Origin: Nitriliruptorales bacterium
GTDB lineage: Bacteria; Actinomycetota; Nitriliruptoria; Nitriliruptorales; Nitriliruptoraceae
Assembly (NCBI GenBank): GCA_030835875.1
Contig: JAURQY010000121.1
Location: 1 to 13,660, forward strand
Direction of reading: 5' to 3'
Length of the DNA stretch: 13,660 nt
Position 1 is the first letter of the stretch; each line of letters opens with the position of its first letter. The notes under the pieces were generated by a model. It worked only from the letters and a program-made list of their open reading frames with translations, was not told the DNA's origin and searched no databases. Positions 6,167 to 12,723 of this stretch are shown one piece after another. The translations under genes and the position numbers were made by a program.

Positions 6167-7555
6167 TCAGCGGCGCGGCAGCCGCTCGTCGAGGTAGGCG
6201 GGCAGGCGGTCGATCGACACGCGCTCCTGCGCCATCGTGTCGCGGTCGCGCACCGTCACCGCGGAGTCCTCGAGCGTCTCGAAGTCGACGGTGACGCACG
6301 CGGGCGTACCGATCTCGTCCTGCCGGCGGTAGCGGCGTCCGATCGACTGGGTCTCGTCGTACTCGACCATCCGGTCGACCTTCAGGAGGTCGAACACGCG
6401 GCGCGACACCTCCGACAGCTCCGGCTTCTTCGAGAGCGGCAGGACGGCGACCTGGTACGGGGCGAGACGCGGGTCGAGCTTCAGCACGACGCGCTCCTGG
6501 AGGTTCCCGTCCGCGTCCGGTGCCTGCTCGACGCGGTACGCGTCGTAGAGGAAGGCGAGCGTCGCCCGCGTCGCACCGGCGGCCGGCTCGATCACGTACG
6601 GGTGGTAGCGACGGTCGGCGGCCTGGTCGAAGTAGCTCAGGTCCTGCCCGCTCGCAGCCTCGTGCGCCTTCAGGTCGAAGTCGGTCCGGTTGGCGATGCC
6701 CTCGAGCTCCGACCAGCCCATCGAGGGGTCAGGGAAGTAGAACTCGAGGTCGACCGTGCGCTTCGCGTAGTGCGAGAGCTCGTCCGCCTCATGCTCGCGT
6801 ACACGGATGTTCTCGCTGCGGATGCCGAGGTCCTCGTACCAGCGCCGCCGCTCGTCGATCCAGAACTGGTGCCACTCCTCGTCGGTCCCGGGCTCGACGA
6901 AGAACTCCATCTCCATCTGCTCGAACTCGCGGGTGCGGAAGACGAAGTTGCCCGGTGTGATCTCGTTGCGGAACGACTTGCCCATCTGTGCGATGCCGAA
7001 CGGGACCTTCTTCCGGCTGGTGCGCTGGATCGTCGCGAAGTCGACGAACATGCCCTGGGCGGTCTCGGGCCGGAGCCAGACGACCGCGCCCTCGTCGTCG
7101 ACGGGACCCGCGTGCGTCTTGAACATGAGGTTGAAGTTCCGCGGGTCGGAGAGCGCGCCGCCGCAGTCGGGGCAGACCATCGATGCGAGCTCGCCCGCGG
7201 CGATCGCCTCCTCGAGGTGGTCCGCGCGGAAGCGCTTGTGACAGCGGGTGCACTCGACGAGCGGGTCGGAGAAGTTCGCGAGGTGGCCCGACGCCTCCCA
7301 GACCTTCGGGTGCATGAGGATGGAGGCATCGAGTCCGACGATGTCGTCACGGAGCTGCACCATCGCGCGCCACCACTGGCGCTTCACGTTCTCCTTGAGC
7401 TCGACCCCGAGCGGTCCGTAGTCCCACGTCGAGCGGAACCCGCCGTAGATCTCTGACGACGGGAAGATGATGCCCCGCTGCTTGCACAGCTCGACGATGG
7501 TCGGCAGGGTCGCCTCGACCGTCGGCTCGGGGAGGTCGGCGTGCGTGTCGCTCAC
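6167..7555 (-). CDS. glyQS: Glycyl-tRNA synthetase, single-chain homodimeric type
   Basis: GlyRS attaches glycine to tRNA-Gly. The protein is 462 aa, typical of the class II alpha2 form. The N-terminal motif GIIFPSSEIYGGFRSTWDYG (29-48) is diagnostic. A zinc site is formed by Cys102/Cys105 and Cys128/Cys131. GMFVDF and the motif 2 region with FRNEI and FRTREFEQMEMEFF (195-219), and motif 3 EPAAGATR (323-330), build the active site. The C-terminal 100 or so residues are the anticodon-binding domain. The GTG at 7555 is chosen because conserved sequence starts just after it; only a weak GAG-type ribosome binding site is seen. A frame extension to 7705 has unrelated low-complexity sequence and crosses the likely promoter. 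It is divergent from the thioesterase and convergent with the small membrane gene. Confidence 0.96.
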   Translation of the reverse strand: MSDTHADLPEPTVEATLPTIVELCKQRGIIFPSSEIYGGFRSTWDYGPLGVELKENVKRQWWRAMVQLRDDIVGLDASILMHPKVWEASGHLANFSDPLVECTRCHKRFRADHLEEAIAAGELASMVCPDCGGALSDPRNFNLMFKTHAGPVDDEGAVVWLRPETAQGMFVDFATIQRTSRKKVPFGIAQMGKSFRNEITPGNFVFRTREFEQMEMEFFVEPGTDEEWHQFWIDERRRWYEDLGIRSENIRVREHEADELSHYAKRTVDLEFYFPDPSMGWSELEGIANRTDFDLKAHEAASGQDLSYFDQAADRRYHPYVIEPAAGATRATLAFLYDAYRVEQAPDADGNLQERVVLKLDPRLAPYQVAVLPLSKKPELSEVSRRVFDLLKVDRMVEYDETQSIGRRYRRQDEIGTPACVTVDFETLEDSAVTVRDRDTMAQERVSIDRLPAYLDERLPRR

Positions 7556-7576
7556 GGGTCTCGCTCGCAGGCAGGG

Positions 7577-7592
7577 GCACGGAGGGCCGTGC
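7577..7592 (-). promoter_or_regulatory. Short hairpin in the glyQS leader
   Basis: GCACGG and CCGTGC (7577-7582 and 7587-7592) form a 6-bp stem with a 4-nt loop. On the minus strand it lies 21 nt before the glyQS GTG. No T-box sequence or run of U follows, so a tRNA-sensing or terminator role is not supported. It may be structural only. Confidence 0.35.
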
Positions 7593-7604
7593 GCGGATCG
7601 GTCA

Positions 7605-7614
7605 TAGGATGCTA
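7605..7614. promoter_or_regulatory. Candidate overlapping divergent -10 elements for glyQS and the thioesterase gene
   Basis: TAGGAT on plus (7605-7610) and TAGCAT on minus (7614 to 7609) both match TANNNT and overlap by the AT at 7609-7610. Transcripts would begin near 7617 (plus) and 7602 (minus), giving leaders of about 65 and 47 nt. This is the most AT-rich patch in the 127-bp gap. A second minus-strand candidate, TATGAC (7606 to 7601), ends in C and fits less well. No clear -35 boxes. Confidence 0.4.
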
Positions 7615-7635
7615 GCCGTCGGCCCTCCCCGCTCC

Positions 7636-7664
7636 CGGACGGGGGACGGACCGTTCCCCGTCCG
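7636..7664. repeat. 29-bp near-perfect palindrome in the thioesterase leader
   Basis: CGGACGGGG (7636-7644) pairs with CCCCGTCCG (7656-7664). The interior continues with a G-T pair, then ACG/CGT and G/C pairs, leaving a 3-nt loop (GAC, 7649-7651). In RNA this is 13 Watson-Crick pairs plus one G-U. It lies 18 nt before the thioesterase ATG, between the candidate promoter and the ribosome binding site. No U-tract follows, so it is not a standard terminator. It could be an operator for a dimeric regulator or an RNA hairpin. Confidence 0.65.
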
Positions 7665-7682
7665 TATGACGCGAGGACCGCG

Positions 7683-8501
7683 ATGGATCGCTTCACGACC
7701 GACACGGCGGTGATCCGTCGCGACGTCGACCGCTTCGACGCCGAGTGTCACGCCGGCTGGCGCGTCATCGGCGGGACCGCCCCCAACGGGGGCTACCTGA
7801 TGGCCATCGGCGCTCGCGCGATGGCGGAACGCGCCGAGCGGCCCGACCCGGTCACCCTCACCGCACACTTCCTCGCCCCGCCGGCGCTCGGACCGCTCGA
7901 GGTCCACACCGAGCTCGTCCGCGAGGGCGGGCGGCACCGCACGGTCGCAGCACGACTCGTCCAGGACGGGATCGAGTGCGTCCGGCTGCTCGGCGCCTTC
8001 GGGGACCTCGGACGCGCAGAGGGACCGTCGAAGGTGCTGCGAGAGGCGCCCGGCTGGGCGGATCCGGACACGCTGCCCGATCCGCTCGCCGGGGTCGACG
8101 AGGGGCTCGTGCCGGAGATCTTCCACCGTCTCGAGCACCGCATGGCGCCCACGACGATGGGCTGGACGCGTGGCGAGGCGAGCGGCGAGGGCCTCCACGG
8201 CGGCTGGTGCCGCTGGCCCGACAGCGACACGTTCGACGTGCTCGGGCTGCTCTTCGTCGCGGACGCCTATCCCCCGGCGGTGTTCGACCTCGGCGTCGCA
8301 GAGGTCGCCTGGGCCCCGACCATCGAGCTGACCGTGCAGGTCCGCGCGCGACCCGCACCCGGCTGGCTCGCGACCCGCTTCACCACGCGCGCGCTGACCG
8401 ACGGCTACTTCGAGGAGGACGGCGAGCTGTGGGACTCGAGCGGGCGGCTCGTCGCCATCAGCCGCCAGCTCGCGCTCGCCGGACGACCGCGACGCGCCTG
8501 A
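7683..8501 (+). CDS. Acyl-CoA thioesterase family protein, TesB-like double hotdog
   Basis: A 272-aa protein predicted to hydrolyse acyl-CoA thioesters to free fatty acid and CoA, in the TesB-like double-hotdog group. The first hotdog (about 20-115) has GTAPNGGYLMAIGARAM and LTAHFLAPPALGPLEV, the typical hotdog helix and strand. The second (about 170-265) has LLFVADAYPPAVFDLG, then WAPTIELTVQVR and a C-terminal GYFEEDGELWDSSGRLVAIS ending in RQLALA, the usual family ending. No signal peptide or membrane segment is present. The ATG at 7683 has GAGGA at 7673-7677 with a 5-nt spacer. It is a single-gene unit divergent from glyQS and convergent with the MOSC gene (23 bp between stops). A large palindrome in the leader suggests specific control. 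Substrate chain length cannot be predicted. Confidence 0.85.
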   Translation: MDRFTTDTAVIRRDVDRFDAECHAGWRVIGGTAPNGGYLMAIGARAMAERAERPDPVTLTAHFLAPPALGPLEVHTELVREGGRHRTVAARLVQDGIECVRLLGAFGDLGRAEGPSKVLREAPGWADPDTLPDPLAGVDEGLVPEIFHRLEHRMAPTTMGWTRGEASGEGLHGGWCRWPDSDTFDVLGLLFVADAYPPAVFDLGVAEVAWAPTIELTVQVRARPAPGWLATRFTTRALTDGYFEEDGELWDSSGRLVAISRQLALAGRPRRA

Positions 8502-8524
8502 ACCGCTCCACGCGTCGCGCGCGC

Positions 8525-9187
8525 TCAGCGCGAGGCGAGCGTCTCCGCGGCCCATGCACGGAGGTCGGCCGCGAGCGGCGCGAGCCCGGCGAGCGTGCGG
8601 AGGCGCTCCGTTTCCGTCGCGCCCTTCCGCCAGGCCATGACGTCGGCCACGCTCGGCGCCTCGACGGCGTCCACATCGCGCTCGACGGCGATGCCCTCCC
8701 CCGCCGCGATCGCTCCGGGGACGACGACGCGCAGGTACGCGCCGGGGCGTCCCGCCGAGGTGAAGCGTGCGATCATGTCGGGGACGTCGAGGAAGCCCTG
8801 CAGCGTGCGGCACGGCATGCGCGGCGCGGTGACCTCGAGCACGACGCCACCGGAGAGGTGCCAGCGCTCACCGATGCGCGCGCCGGACACGTCGAGTCCG
8901 TCGACGCGCAGGTTCTCTCCGAGCATCCCCGGCAGCACGTCGCGTCGGAGCGCTGCGGCCCAGTGGTCGGCATCCATCTGCGCGTAGGCGTAGACGGCGC
9001 GGTCGACGCCGCCATGGAAGCGACGGTCGACCTGCGTGTCGCCGTCGAGACCCTCCGCCCCGACAGGGACGGCTCCGTCGACGGCCCGCTTGTCGATGGC
9101 GGTCCGCTCGGCGCGTCCGTCGGCATGCACGACATCTCGCGCCTCACCGACACAGACCGCGACGACGCGTCCGCCCCGGGACCTCAC
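8525..9187 (-). CDS. MOSC-domain protein, YiiM-like
   Basis: A 220-aa protein with a MOSC domain, the fold shared with the C-terminus of molybdenum cofactor sulfurases. Visible motifs are GDTQVDRRFHGGVDRAVYAY (49-68), GMLGENL (87-93) and the conserved cysteine Cys126 in RMPCRT, which in related proteins takes part in sulfur or Moco binding. Total length and the helical C-terminal tail (about 175-220) resemble YiiM, which detoxifies N-hydroxylated compounds using Moco; this substrate range is an inference. The GTG start at 9187 overlaps the uppS stop as GTGA, implying translational coupling, and the domain begins a few residues later (VVAVCVGEA). It is the last gene of the proS-to-MOSC run. 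Confidence 0.86.
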   Translation of the reverse strand: MRSRGGRVVAVCVGEARDVVHADGRAERTAIDKRAVDGAVPVGAEGLDGDTQVDRRFHGGVDRAVYAYAQMDADHWAAALRRDVLPGMLGENLRVDGLDVSGARIGERWHLSGGVVLEVTAPRMPCRTLQGFLDVPDMIARFTSAGRPGAYLRVVVPGAIAAGEGIAVERDVDAVEAPSVADVMAWRKGATETERLRTLAGLAPLAADLRAWAAETLASR

Positions 9188-9960
9188 GCGTCGTCGCCAT
9201 CGGCGGTGCTCGGGCGGTCCTCCGCCCCACCGAAGCGCCGATCCCGCGCCGCGTACTCGGTGACGCAGCGTGCGAGCTCCGCCTCGTCGAAGTCGGGCCA
9301 CAGGACGTCGGTGAAGACAAGCTCGGCGTAGGCCGCCTGCCACAGCAGGAAGTTCGAGACGCGCTGCTCGCCGGAGGTGCGGATCATCAGGTCGACGTCC
9401 GGCATCGCCGGGTCGTCGAGCCGCGCGGCCAGCGAGCGGGCATCGAGTCGGCGCAGCGCACCCGAGGCGAGGTCGTCCGCGGCACGCCGTGCGGCGTCGA
9501 CGAGCTCTGCACGTGCGCCGTAGTTGAACGCGATGCGCAGCGTCATCCGCTCGCAGTGCGCGGTGCGCTCCTCGGTGCGCTCGATCAGCTCGATGAGCCG
9601 TCGCGGGACAGGGCGAGCACGACGACCGATGAAGCGGACGCGCACGTCACGGTCGATCAGCTCGTCGACGCGGCGGAGCAGGAGCGAGCGGTTGAAGTCG
9701 AGGAGGAAGCGGACCTCCTCGGGTGAGCGCCGCCAGTTCTCCGTCGAGAAGGCGTACACCGTCAGGTCGCGGACGCCGAGCTCGAGCGCGCCCTCGACCG
9801 TCCGGAAGAGCGCCGCCTCGCCGGCCTCGTGCCCGGCGTTGCGACGCAGCCCACGCGCGTTCGCCCACCGACCGTTGCCGTCCATGATGATGGCGATGTG
9901 GCCGGGGATGCGCGCCGGACGACCCGCCCGTGCGGCTCGGCGGCCGGTCACTCCGCTCAT
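9184..9960 (-). CDS. uppS: Isoprenyl transferase, cis-prenyl type (undecaprenyl diphosphate synthase)
   Basis: UppS condenses isopentenyl diphosphate onto an allylic diphosphate to make the polyprenyl carrier for peptidoglycan and glycan assembly at the membrane. The 258-aa form has HIAIIMDGNGRWA with the catalytic Asp27, YAFSTENWRR, FNYGAR, and the C-terminal DLMIRTSGEQRVSNFLLWQ followed by AYAELVFTDVLWPDF, all near-invariant in the family. The ATG at 9960 has GGAG (9968-9971) 7 nt upstream; an alternative ATG at 9987 adds 9 residues without a ribosome binding site. Chain length of the product (C50 versus C55) cannot be told. It follows recO by 53 nt and is coupled to the MOSC gene by a GTGA overlap. 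A recO-uppS pairing is common in actinobacteria. Confidence 0.96.
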   Translation of the reverse strand: MSGVTGRRAARAGRPARIPGHIAIIMDGNGRWANARGLRRNAGHEAGEAALFRTVEGALELGVRDLTVYAFSTENWRRSPEEVRFLLDFNRSLLLRRVDELIDRDVRVRFIGRRARPVPRRLIELIERTEERTAHCERMTLRIAFNYGARAELVDAARRAADDLASGALRRLDARSLAARLDDPAMPDVDLMIRTSGEQRVSNFLLWQAAYAELVFTDVLWPDFDEAELARCVTEYAARDRRFGGAEDRPSTADGDDA

Positions 9961-9989
9961 CGACGCACTCCACATCTCCCCGGGCATGT

Positions 9990-10006
9990 CCCGGCGGGAC
10001 GCCGGG
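9990..10006. repeat. Small GC hairpin between recO and uppS
   Basis: CCCGGC (9990-9995) and GCCGGG (10001-10006) form a 6-bp stem with a 5-nt loop in the 53-nt gap between the recO stop and the chosen uppS start. There is no U-tract, so complete termination is unlikely. It could influence mRNA processing or polarity within the operon. Confidence 0.4.
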
Positions 10007-10013
10007 CTGCAGG

Positions 10014-10772
10014 CTAACCGCGCGCCCAGCCACTCCCTCGGTCGACCGCGTCGTAGCTCCGCAGGCGACGGTCGAGATGGTGCTCGACGAACGCGCGCGC
10101 GTACGAGCCAGCGGTGGCCCGCGCATCGGGCCGTTCACGGGCGAGCTCGGGGAGCGCCTGCCAGCTGCCGTCGTCACCGAGGAGCCGGACCGCCTCGACG
10201 ACGTCCACCTCGACGCGCCGCGTCCCCTCCCCCGCACAGTCGTCGCAGAGGGTCCCACCCCCGACGACGCTGAGCCACGGATGCGGACCGGGCGTCCGGC
10301 AGCGCGCGCACGCACCCGTGAGCACGGGGAAGCCGACGACGGACGCCGCACGCAGGAGGAACGCGTCGACGAACACCGCCGCGCTCTCCGGGTCGGCGAC
10401 GAGCGCGGCGAGGCCAGCCCGCAGCTGCAGCAGCAGCGCCGGATCCCGCTGGCCCTCGGTCGCGACGGTGTCGACGAGTTCGACCATCACCGACGCGGCA
10501 GCGTGCAGACGGTCGTCGCGACGCAGCGCCTCGTTCGTGTCGATCGACTCGACCTGCCGGACGATGTCGAGGCTGCGCCCCTCGTGCAGCTCGAGGTCGA
10601 CATGGCTGAACGGCTCGAGCCGTGCACCGATGCGGCTCCCCGGACGCCGCACACCCTTCGCGACCGCGCGGACCTTCCCACGTCCCTCGAGGAGGAAGGT
10701 GACGATGCGGTCCGTCTCGCCGAGCCGGTGGGTCCGCAGGACGATGCCGCGGTCGCGGTAGGCGCGGCTCAC
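10014..10772 (-). CDS. recO: DNA repair protein RecO
   Basis: RecO helps load RecA onto SSB-coated DNA with RecR (and RecF) in recombinational repair. The N-terminal OB-fold begins with YRDRGIVLRTHRLGETDRIV and continues through KVRAVAKGVRRP and ARLEPFSHVDLELH. A helical domain follows and holds a zinc site: Cys155, Cys158, Cys176 and Cys179 in the 252-aa form. The GTG at 10772 is preferred: it gives VSRAYRDRG, close to the MSxYRDxG start seen in actinobacterial RecO, and overlaps the upstream stop as GTGA. An ATG at 10784 would add four residues. Neither has a visible ribosome binding site, so coupling to the upstream gene is likely. It follows the SCO1664-family gene and precedes uppS. Confidence 0.95.
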   Translation of the reverse strand: MSRAYRDRGIVLRTHRLGETDRIVTFLLEGRGKVRAVAKGVRRPGSRIGARLEPFSHVDLELHEGRSLDIVRQVESIDTNEALRRDDRLHAAASVMVELVDTVATEGQRDPALLLQLRAGLAALVADPESAAVFVDAFLLRAASVVGFPVLTGACARCRTPGPHPWLSVVGGGTLCDDCAGEGTRRVEVDVVEAVRLLGDDGSWQALPELARERPDARATAGSYARAFVEHHLDRRLRSYDAVDRGSGWARG

Positions 10773-11578
10773 AGCAGCGGCCATGGGAAGGGTCGCGGCC
10801 CCTCCGGCAGCGGCAGGACGTCCGCGTCGCGGAGGCGTCGTGCGCGTCGCCGGGTGGCCTCGACCTCATCCTCATCGAGCAGCACGGCCAGTGCATCGCC
10901 GAGCTCGTCGTCGAGCGCGGCGAGGAGACGGTCGAGCGCCGTCCCGACCGCGTCGCCGAGCGGTGAGGTCGCGAGGTCCCACACCACGGTGCGGTGCTTG
11001 TCCTCGACGTTGAACGTGACGCCGTGGTCGACCGCACGCAGGCGCGGTGCGATCGTCCCCTCCCCGTCCTCGACGAGGACGTGTCCGCCCTTCCGGTCCG
11101 CGTTGTCGATGACGAGATCGAACGCGGCGAGGAGCACGATCCGCTCCCGGAGCGCCGGATCGTCACCCCGGAGCGCCGGCTCACGCACCGCGAAGTAGTG
11201 GAGCTCCGGGTCATGCGGGACGAAGCGCTGCACGCTCCCCGGTCCGAACGGCGCGTCGTCACGGAGCACCGTGTCTGGCACGAGCCCAGCCCCCATCGCC
11301 CGATCGACGAGCGACGCGGCCACCTCGCGACGGTGGAGCGTCCCCGCCGGGAAGTCCCACAGCGGTCGCTCACCGTCGCGCGGCTTGTAGACGGCGAGGT
11401 CGGACGCATCGAGGTCGTCGACACCCGGCTCACGACCCAGCGCGTCACCGATCGCCGCGAGCGACCGGGGATCGCGGTCGGTGCGGCGGACGAGCAGCGT
11501 GGCGTTCGACGCGTCCGTGAAGCGGCCGACGACCTCGAGCGGCGCCGTCCTCAGCCGGTCCAGCTCCGGGTCCTGCAC
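10769..11578 (-). CDS. SCO1664-family protein, phosphatidylinositol 3/4-kinase-like fold
   Basis: A 269-aa protein of the conserved actinobacterial SCO1664 family, distantly related to PI3/4 kinases. Family motifs include SNATLLV (24-30), AVYKP with the probable ATP-binding Lys65, GERPLWDFPAGTLHRREVAA (69-88), VPDTVLRDDAPFGPGSVQ (100-117), the catalytic-loop-like FDLVIDNADRKGGHVL (153-168, Asp161) and a metal-binding-like DHGVTF (184-189). No membrane segments. The substrate, protein or small molecule, is unknown. The GTG at 11578 starts 1 nt after the DUF3090 stop, and its own stop overlaps recO, so this is operonic. It is one of a recurring trio with the neighbouring histidine phosphatase and DUF3090 gene. 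Kinase activity is inferred from motifs only. Confidence 0.9.
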   Translation of the reverse strand: MQDPELDRLRTAPLEVVGRFTDASNATLLVRRTDRDPRSLAAIGDALGREPGVDDLDASDLAVYKPRDGERPLWDFPAGTLHRREVAASLVDRAMGAGLVPDTVLRDDAPFGPGSVQRFVPHDPELHYFAVREPALRGDDPALRERIVLLAAFDLVIDNADRKGGHVLVEDGEGTIAPRLRAVDHGVTFNVEDKHRTVVWDLATSPLGDAVGTALDRLLAALDDELGDALAVLLDEDEVEATRRRARRLRDADVLPLPEGPRPFPWPLL

Positions 11579-11579
11579 G

Positions 11580-12086
11580 TCAGCTCGTCAACGGTCCGTG
11601 CCCGTTGGTCGCGGGGCAGACGTGGCCCCCGTCGGGCTCGATCGGTCGGCTGCAGAGACGGCAGCGCTCGCGACCCTCTCCGACGATCGCGGCGGCATGC
11701 GCGGCGAGGCGGCGCGCCTGATCGCGGTCCATCGCGATGCGACCGGTGCGCGGCTCGGTGTCGCCCTCCGGGACGAACTCGGTCAGCTCGACGTGGAACC
11801 GGCCCGTCTCGCGATCGAGACCGACGGCGATCCCGCCGACGCGCCAGATGGGACGGAACGGCGGCTCCAGCGACATCGCGTCACGGTCCCAGTCGGACGC
11901 CGGGCGGTCCTCGAGCCGGACGAGGAGCTGCGCCACGAGGTCGCCGAGTCCGGCGACCTGCGCCTTCTCGAGGACGAACTGGACGCGGTGCGTGTCGTCC
12001 TCCACCTCGAGGAGGAACGTCCGGTCTCCCGGCACACCGAGGTAGCCCACGGTCACGCGCTTCGGGTCGTCGAACTCCAGGTCCAC
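11580..12086 (-). CDS. DUF3090 family protein with C-terminal Cys/His cluster
   Basis: A 168-aa protein of the DUF3090 family, function unknown. The N-terminus VDLEFDDPKRVTVGYLGVPG and the following DRTFLLEV match the family start; FVLEKAQVAGL and FRPIWRVGGIAVGLD are further conserved blocks. The C-terminus carries Cys142, Cys145, His155, Cys157 and His163 in an RCRLCSRPIEPDGGHVCP context, a plausible zinc site. GTG at 12086 is chosen because GAGGAG (12092-12097) lies 5 nt upstream. An extension to 12407 would overlap the phosphatase gene and contains low-complexity Arg/Ala sequence. It sits 20 nt after the phosphatase stop and 1 nt before the kinase-like gene, so the three proteins are probably made together. 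Confidence 0.9.
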   Translation of the reverse strand: MDLEFDDPKRVTVGYLGVPGDRTFLLEVEDDTHRVQFVLEKAQVAGLGDLVAQLLVRLEDRPASDWDRDAMSLEPPFRPIWRVGGIAVGLDRETGRFHVELTEFVPEGDTEPRTGRIAMDRDQARRLAAHAAAIVGEGRERCRLCSRPIEPDGGHVCPATNGHGPLTS

Positions 12087-12091
12087 GATGT

Positions 12092-12097
12092 CTCCTC
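12092..12097 (-). promoter_or_regulatory. Ribosome binding site that fixes the DUF3090 start
   Basis: GAGGAG on the minus strand with a 5-nt spacer to GTG at 12086, located in the 20-nt gap after the phosphatase stop. It is the strongest ribosome binding site inside this operon; its neighbours rely on weak or coupled starts. Confidence 0.75.
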
Positions 12098-12106
12098 GGT
12101 CCCGGC

Positions 12107-12715
12107 TCAGCGCGGGTCGGACGTGTCGTTGATGGCGAGCACGACCGCCGGCGCGCCGTCGGGCAGCAGGATCGTGCTCGAGGACGCCGGCGAGACGACC
12201 AGCCGCTGGAAGTGGTCGAGTCCCATGCCGAGATGATGCGCGAGGATCGCCTTGATCACGTCGGCATGGCTCACGAGCACGATCGTGGCGCCACGGTGCT
12301 CGGCGGCCAGCCGCTCGGTCGCCTCGACGGCGCGCTGCTGCGCCCCGCGGATCGACTCGCCCCCGGGGAACGTCACCCGCGACGGCGCCTGCTGGATGGT
12401 GCGCCACATCGCCCGGCGTCGCAGCTCGGCGAGCGACCGGTCGGTCCAGGTCCCGTAGTCGACCTCGTTGATGCCGCGTTCGATGCGCACACGCAGGCCG
12501 TGCGCGTGGGCGACCGGTGCGGCGGTCTCACGGGTGCGTTCCATGGGTGAGGCGTAGACGGCGCGCACGGGCAGGCCGGCGAGCCGACGCGCCGCCGCCT
12601 CCGCCTGCGCGCGGCCGCCCTCGTCGAGGTGGAATCCCGGCTTCCGGCCACCGAGGCGACGACCGGTGGTGGGCGTCGTCGCATGTCGCAGGAGGACGAG
12701 GGTCGTCGCCGTCAC
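12107..12715 (-). CDS. Histidine phosphatase, MSMEG_4193-type
   Basis: A 202-aa member of the phosphoglycerate mutase/histidine phosphatase superfamily, matching the actinobacterial MSMEG_4193 subgroup. The phosphorylated histidine is His11 in LLRHATT; the more usual RHG is RHA here. Other active-site residues are Arg60 in SPMERTRET, Glu84 in INEVDYGTW, and His150 in VSHADVIKA. GGRKPGFHLDEGGRAQAE (22-39) is typical of the subgroup. GTG at 12715 is chosen because the core fold begins four residues later; the proS stop is 8 nt upstream and no good ribosome binding site is visible. It lies upstream of DUF3090 and the kinase-like gene, so it may reverse the action of that kinase, which is inference from context. 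The substrate is unknown. Confidence 0.92.
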   Translation of the reverse strand: MTATTLVLLRHATTPTTGRRLGGRKPGFHLDEGGRAQAEAAARRLAGLPVRAVYASPMERTRETAAPVAHAHGLRVRIERGINEVDYGTWTDRSLAELRRRAMWRTIQQAPSRVTFPGGESIRGAQQRAVEATERLAAEHRGATIVLVSHADVIKAILAHHLGMGLDHFQRLVVSPASSSTILLPDGAPAVVLAINDTSDPR

Positions 12716-12723
12716 GTCAGCAC

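Noticed and set aside
7636..7664. Intrinsic terminator
   Set aside because: Strong stem but no U-tract on either strand, and it lies upstream of, not after, a gene on the plus strand.
7556..7682. T-box riboswitch for glyQS
   Set aside because: The leader is at most about 50-60 nt, with no specifier loop, T-box sequence or terminator. The GGACCGCG on the plus strand resembles part of a T-box only by chance and faces the thioesterase gene.
8502..8530. Terminator hairpin between the thioesterase and MOSC stops
   Set aside because: Only a 5-bp CGCGC/GCGCG pairing with a 3-nt loop and no U-tract in a region of GC alternation; too weak to call.
7745..9331. Long plus-strand frame across the thioesterase and MOSC genes
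   Set aside because: It is a different frame of the real thioesterase gene continuing antisense to MOSC and uppS; Arg-rich, low-complexity translation.
9930..11198. Long plus-strand frame across recO and the SCO1664-like gene
   Set aside because: Antisense to two genes with clear family motifs; its translation shows no recognisable domain.
12087..12407. N-terminal extension of the DUF3090 protein
   Set aside because: It would overlap the phosphatase gene, has low-complexity Arg/Ala sequence, and GTG at 12086 has a strong GAGGAG.
10994..12550. Long plus-strand frame opposite the kinase/DUF3090/phosphatase trio
   Set aside because: Shadow of three real genes on the minus strand with conserved motifs and packed operon spacing.
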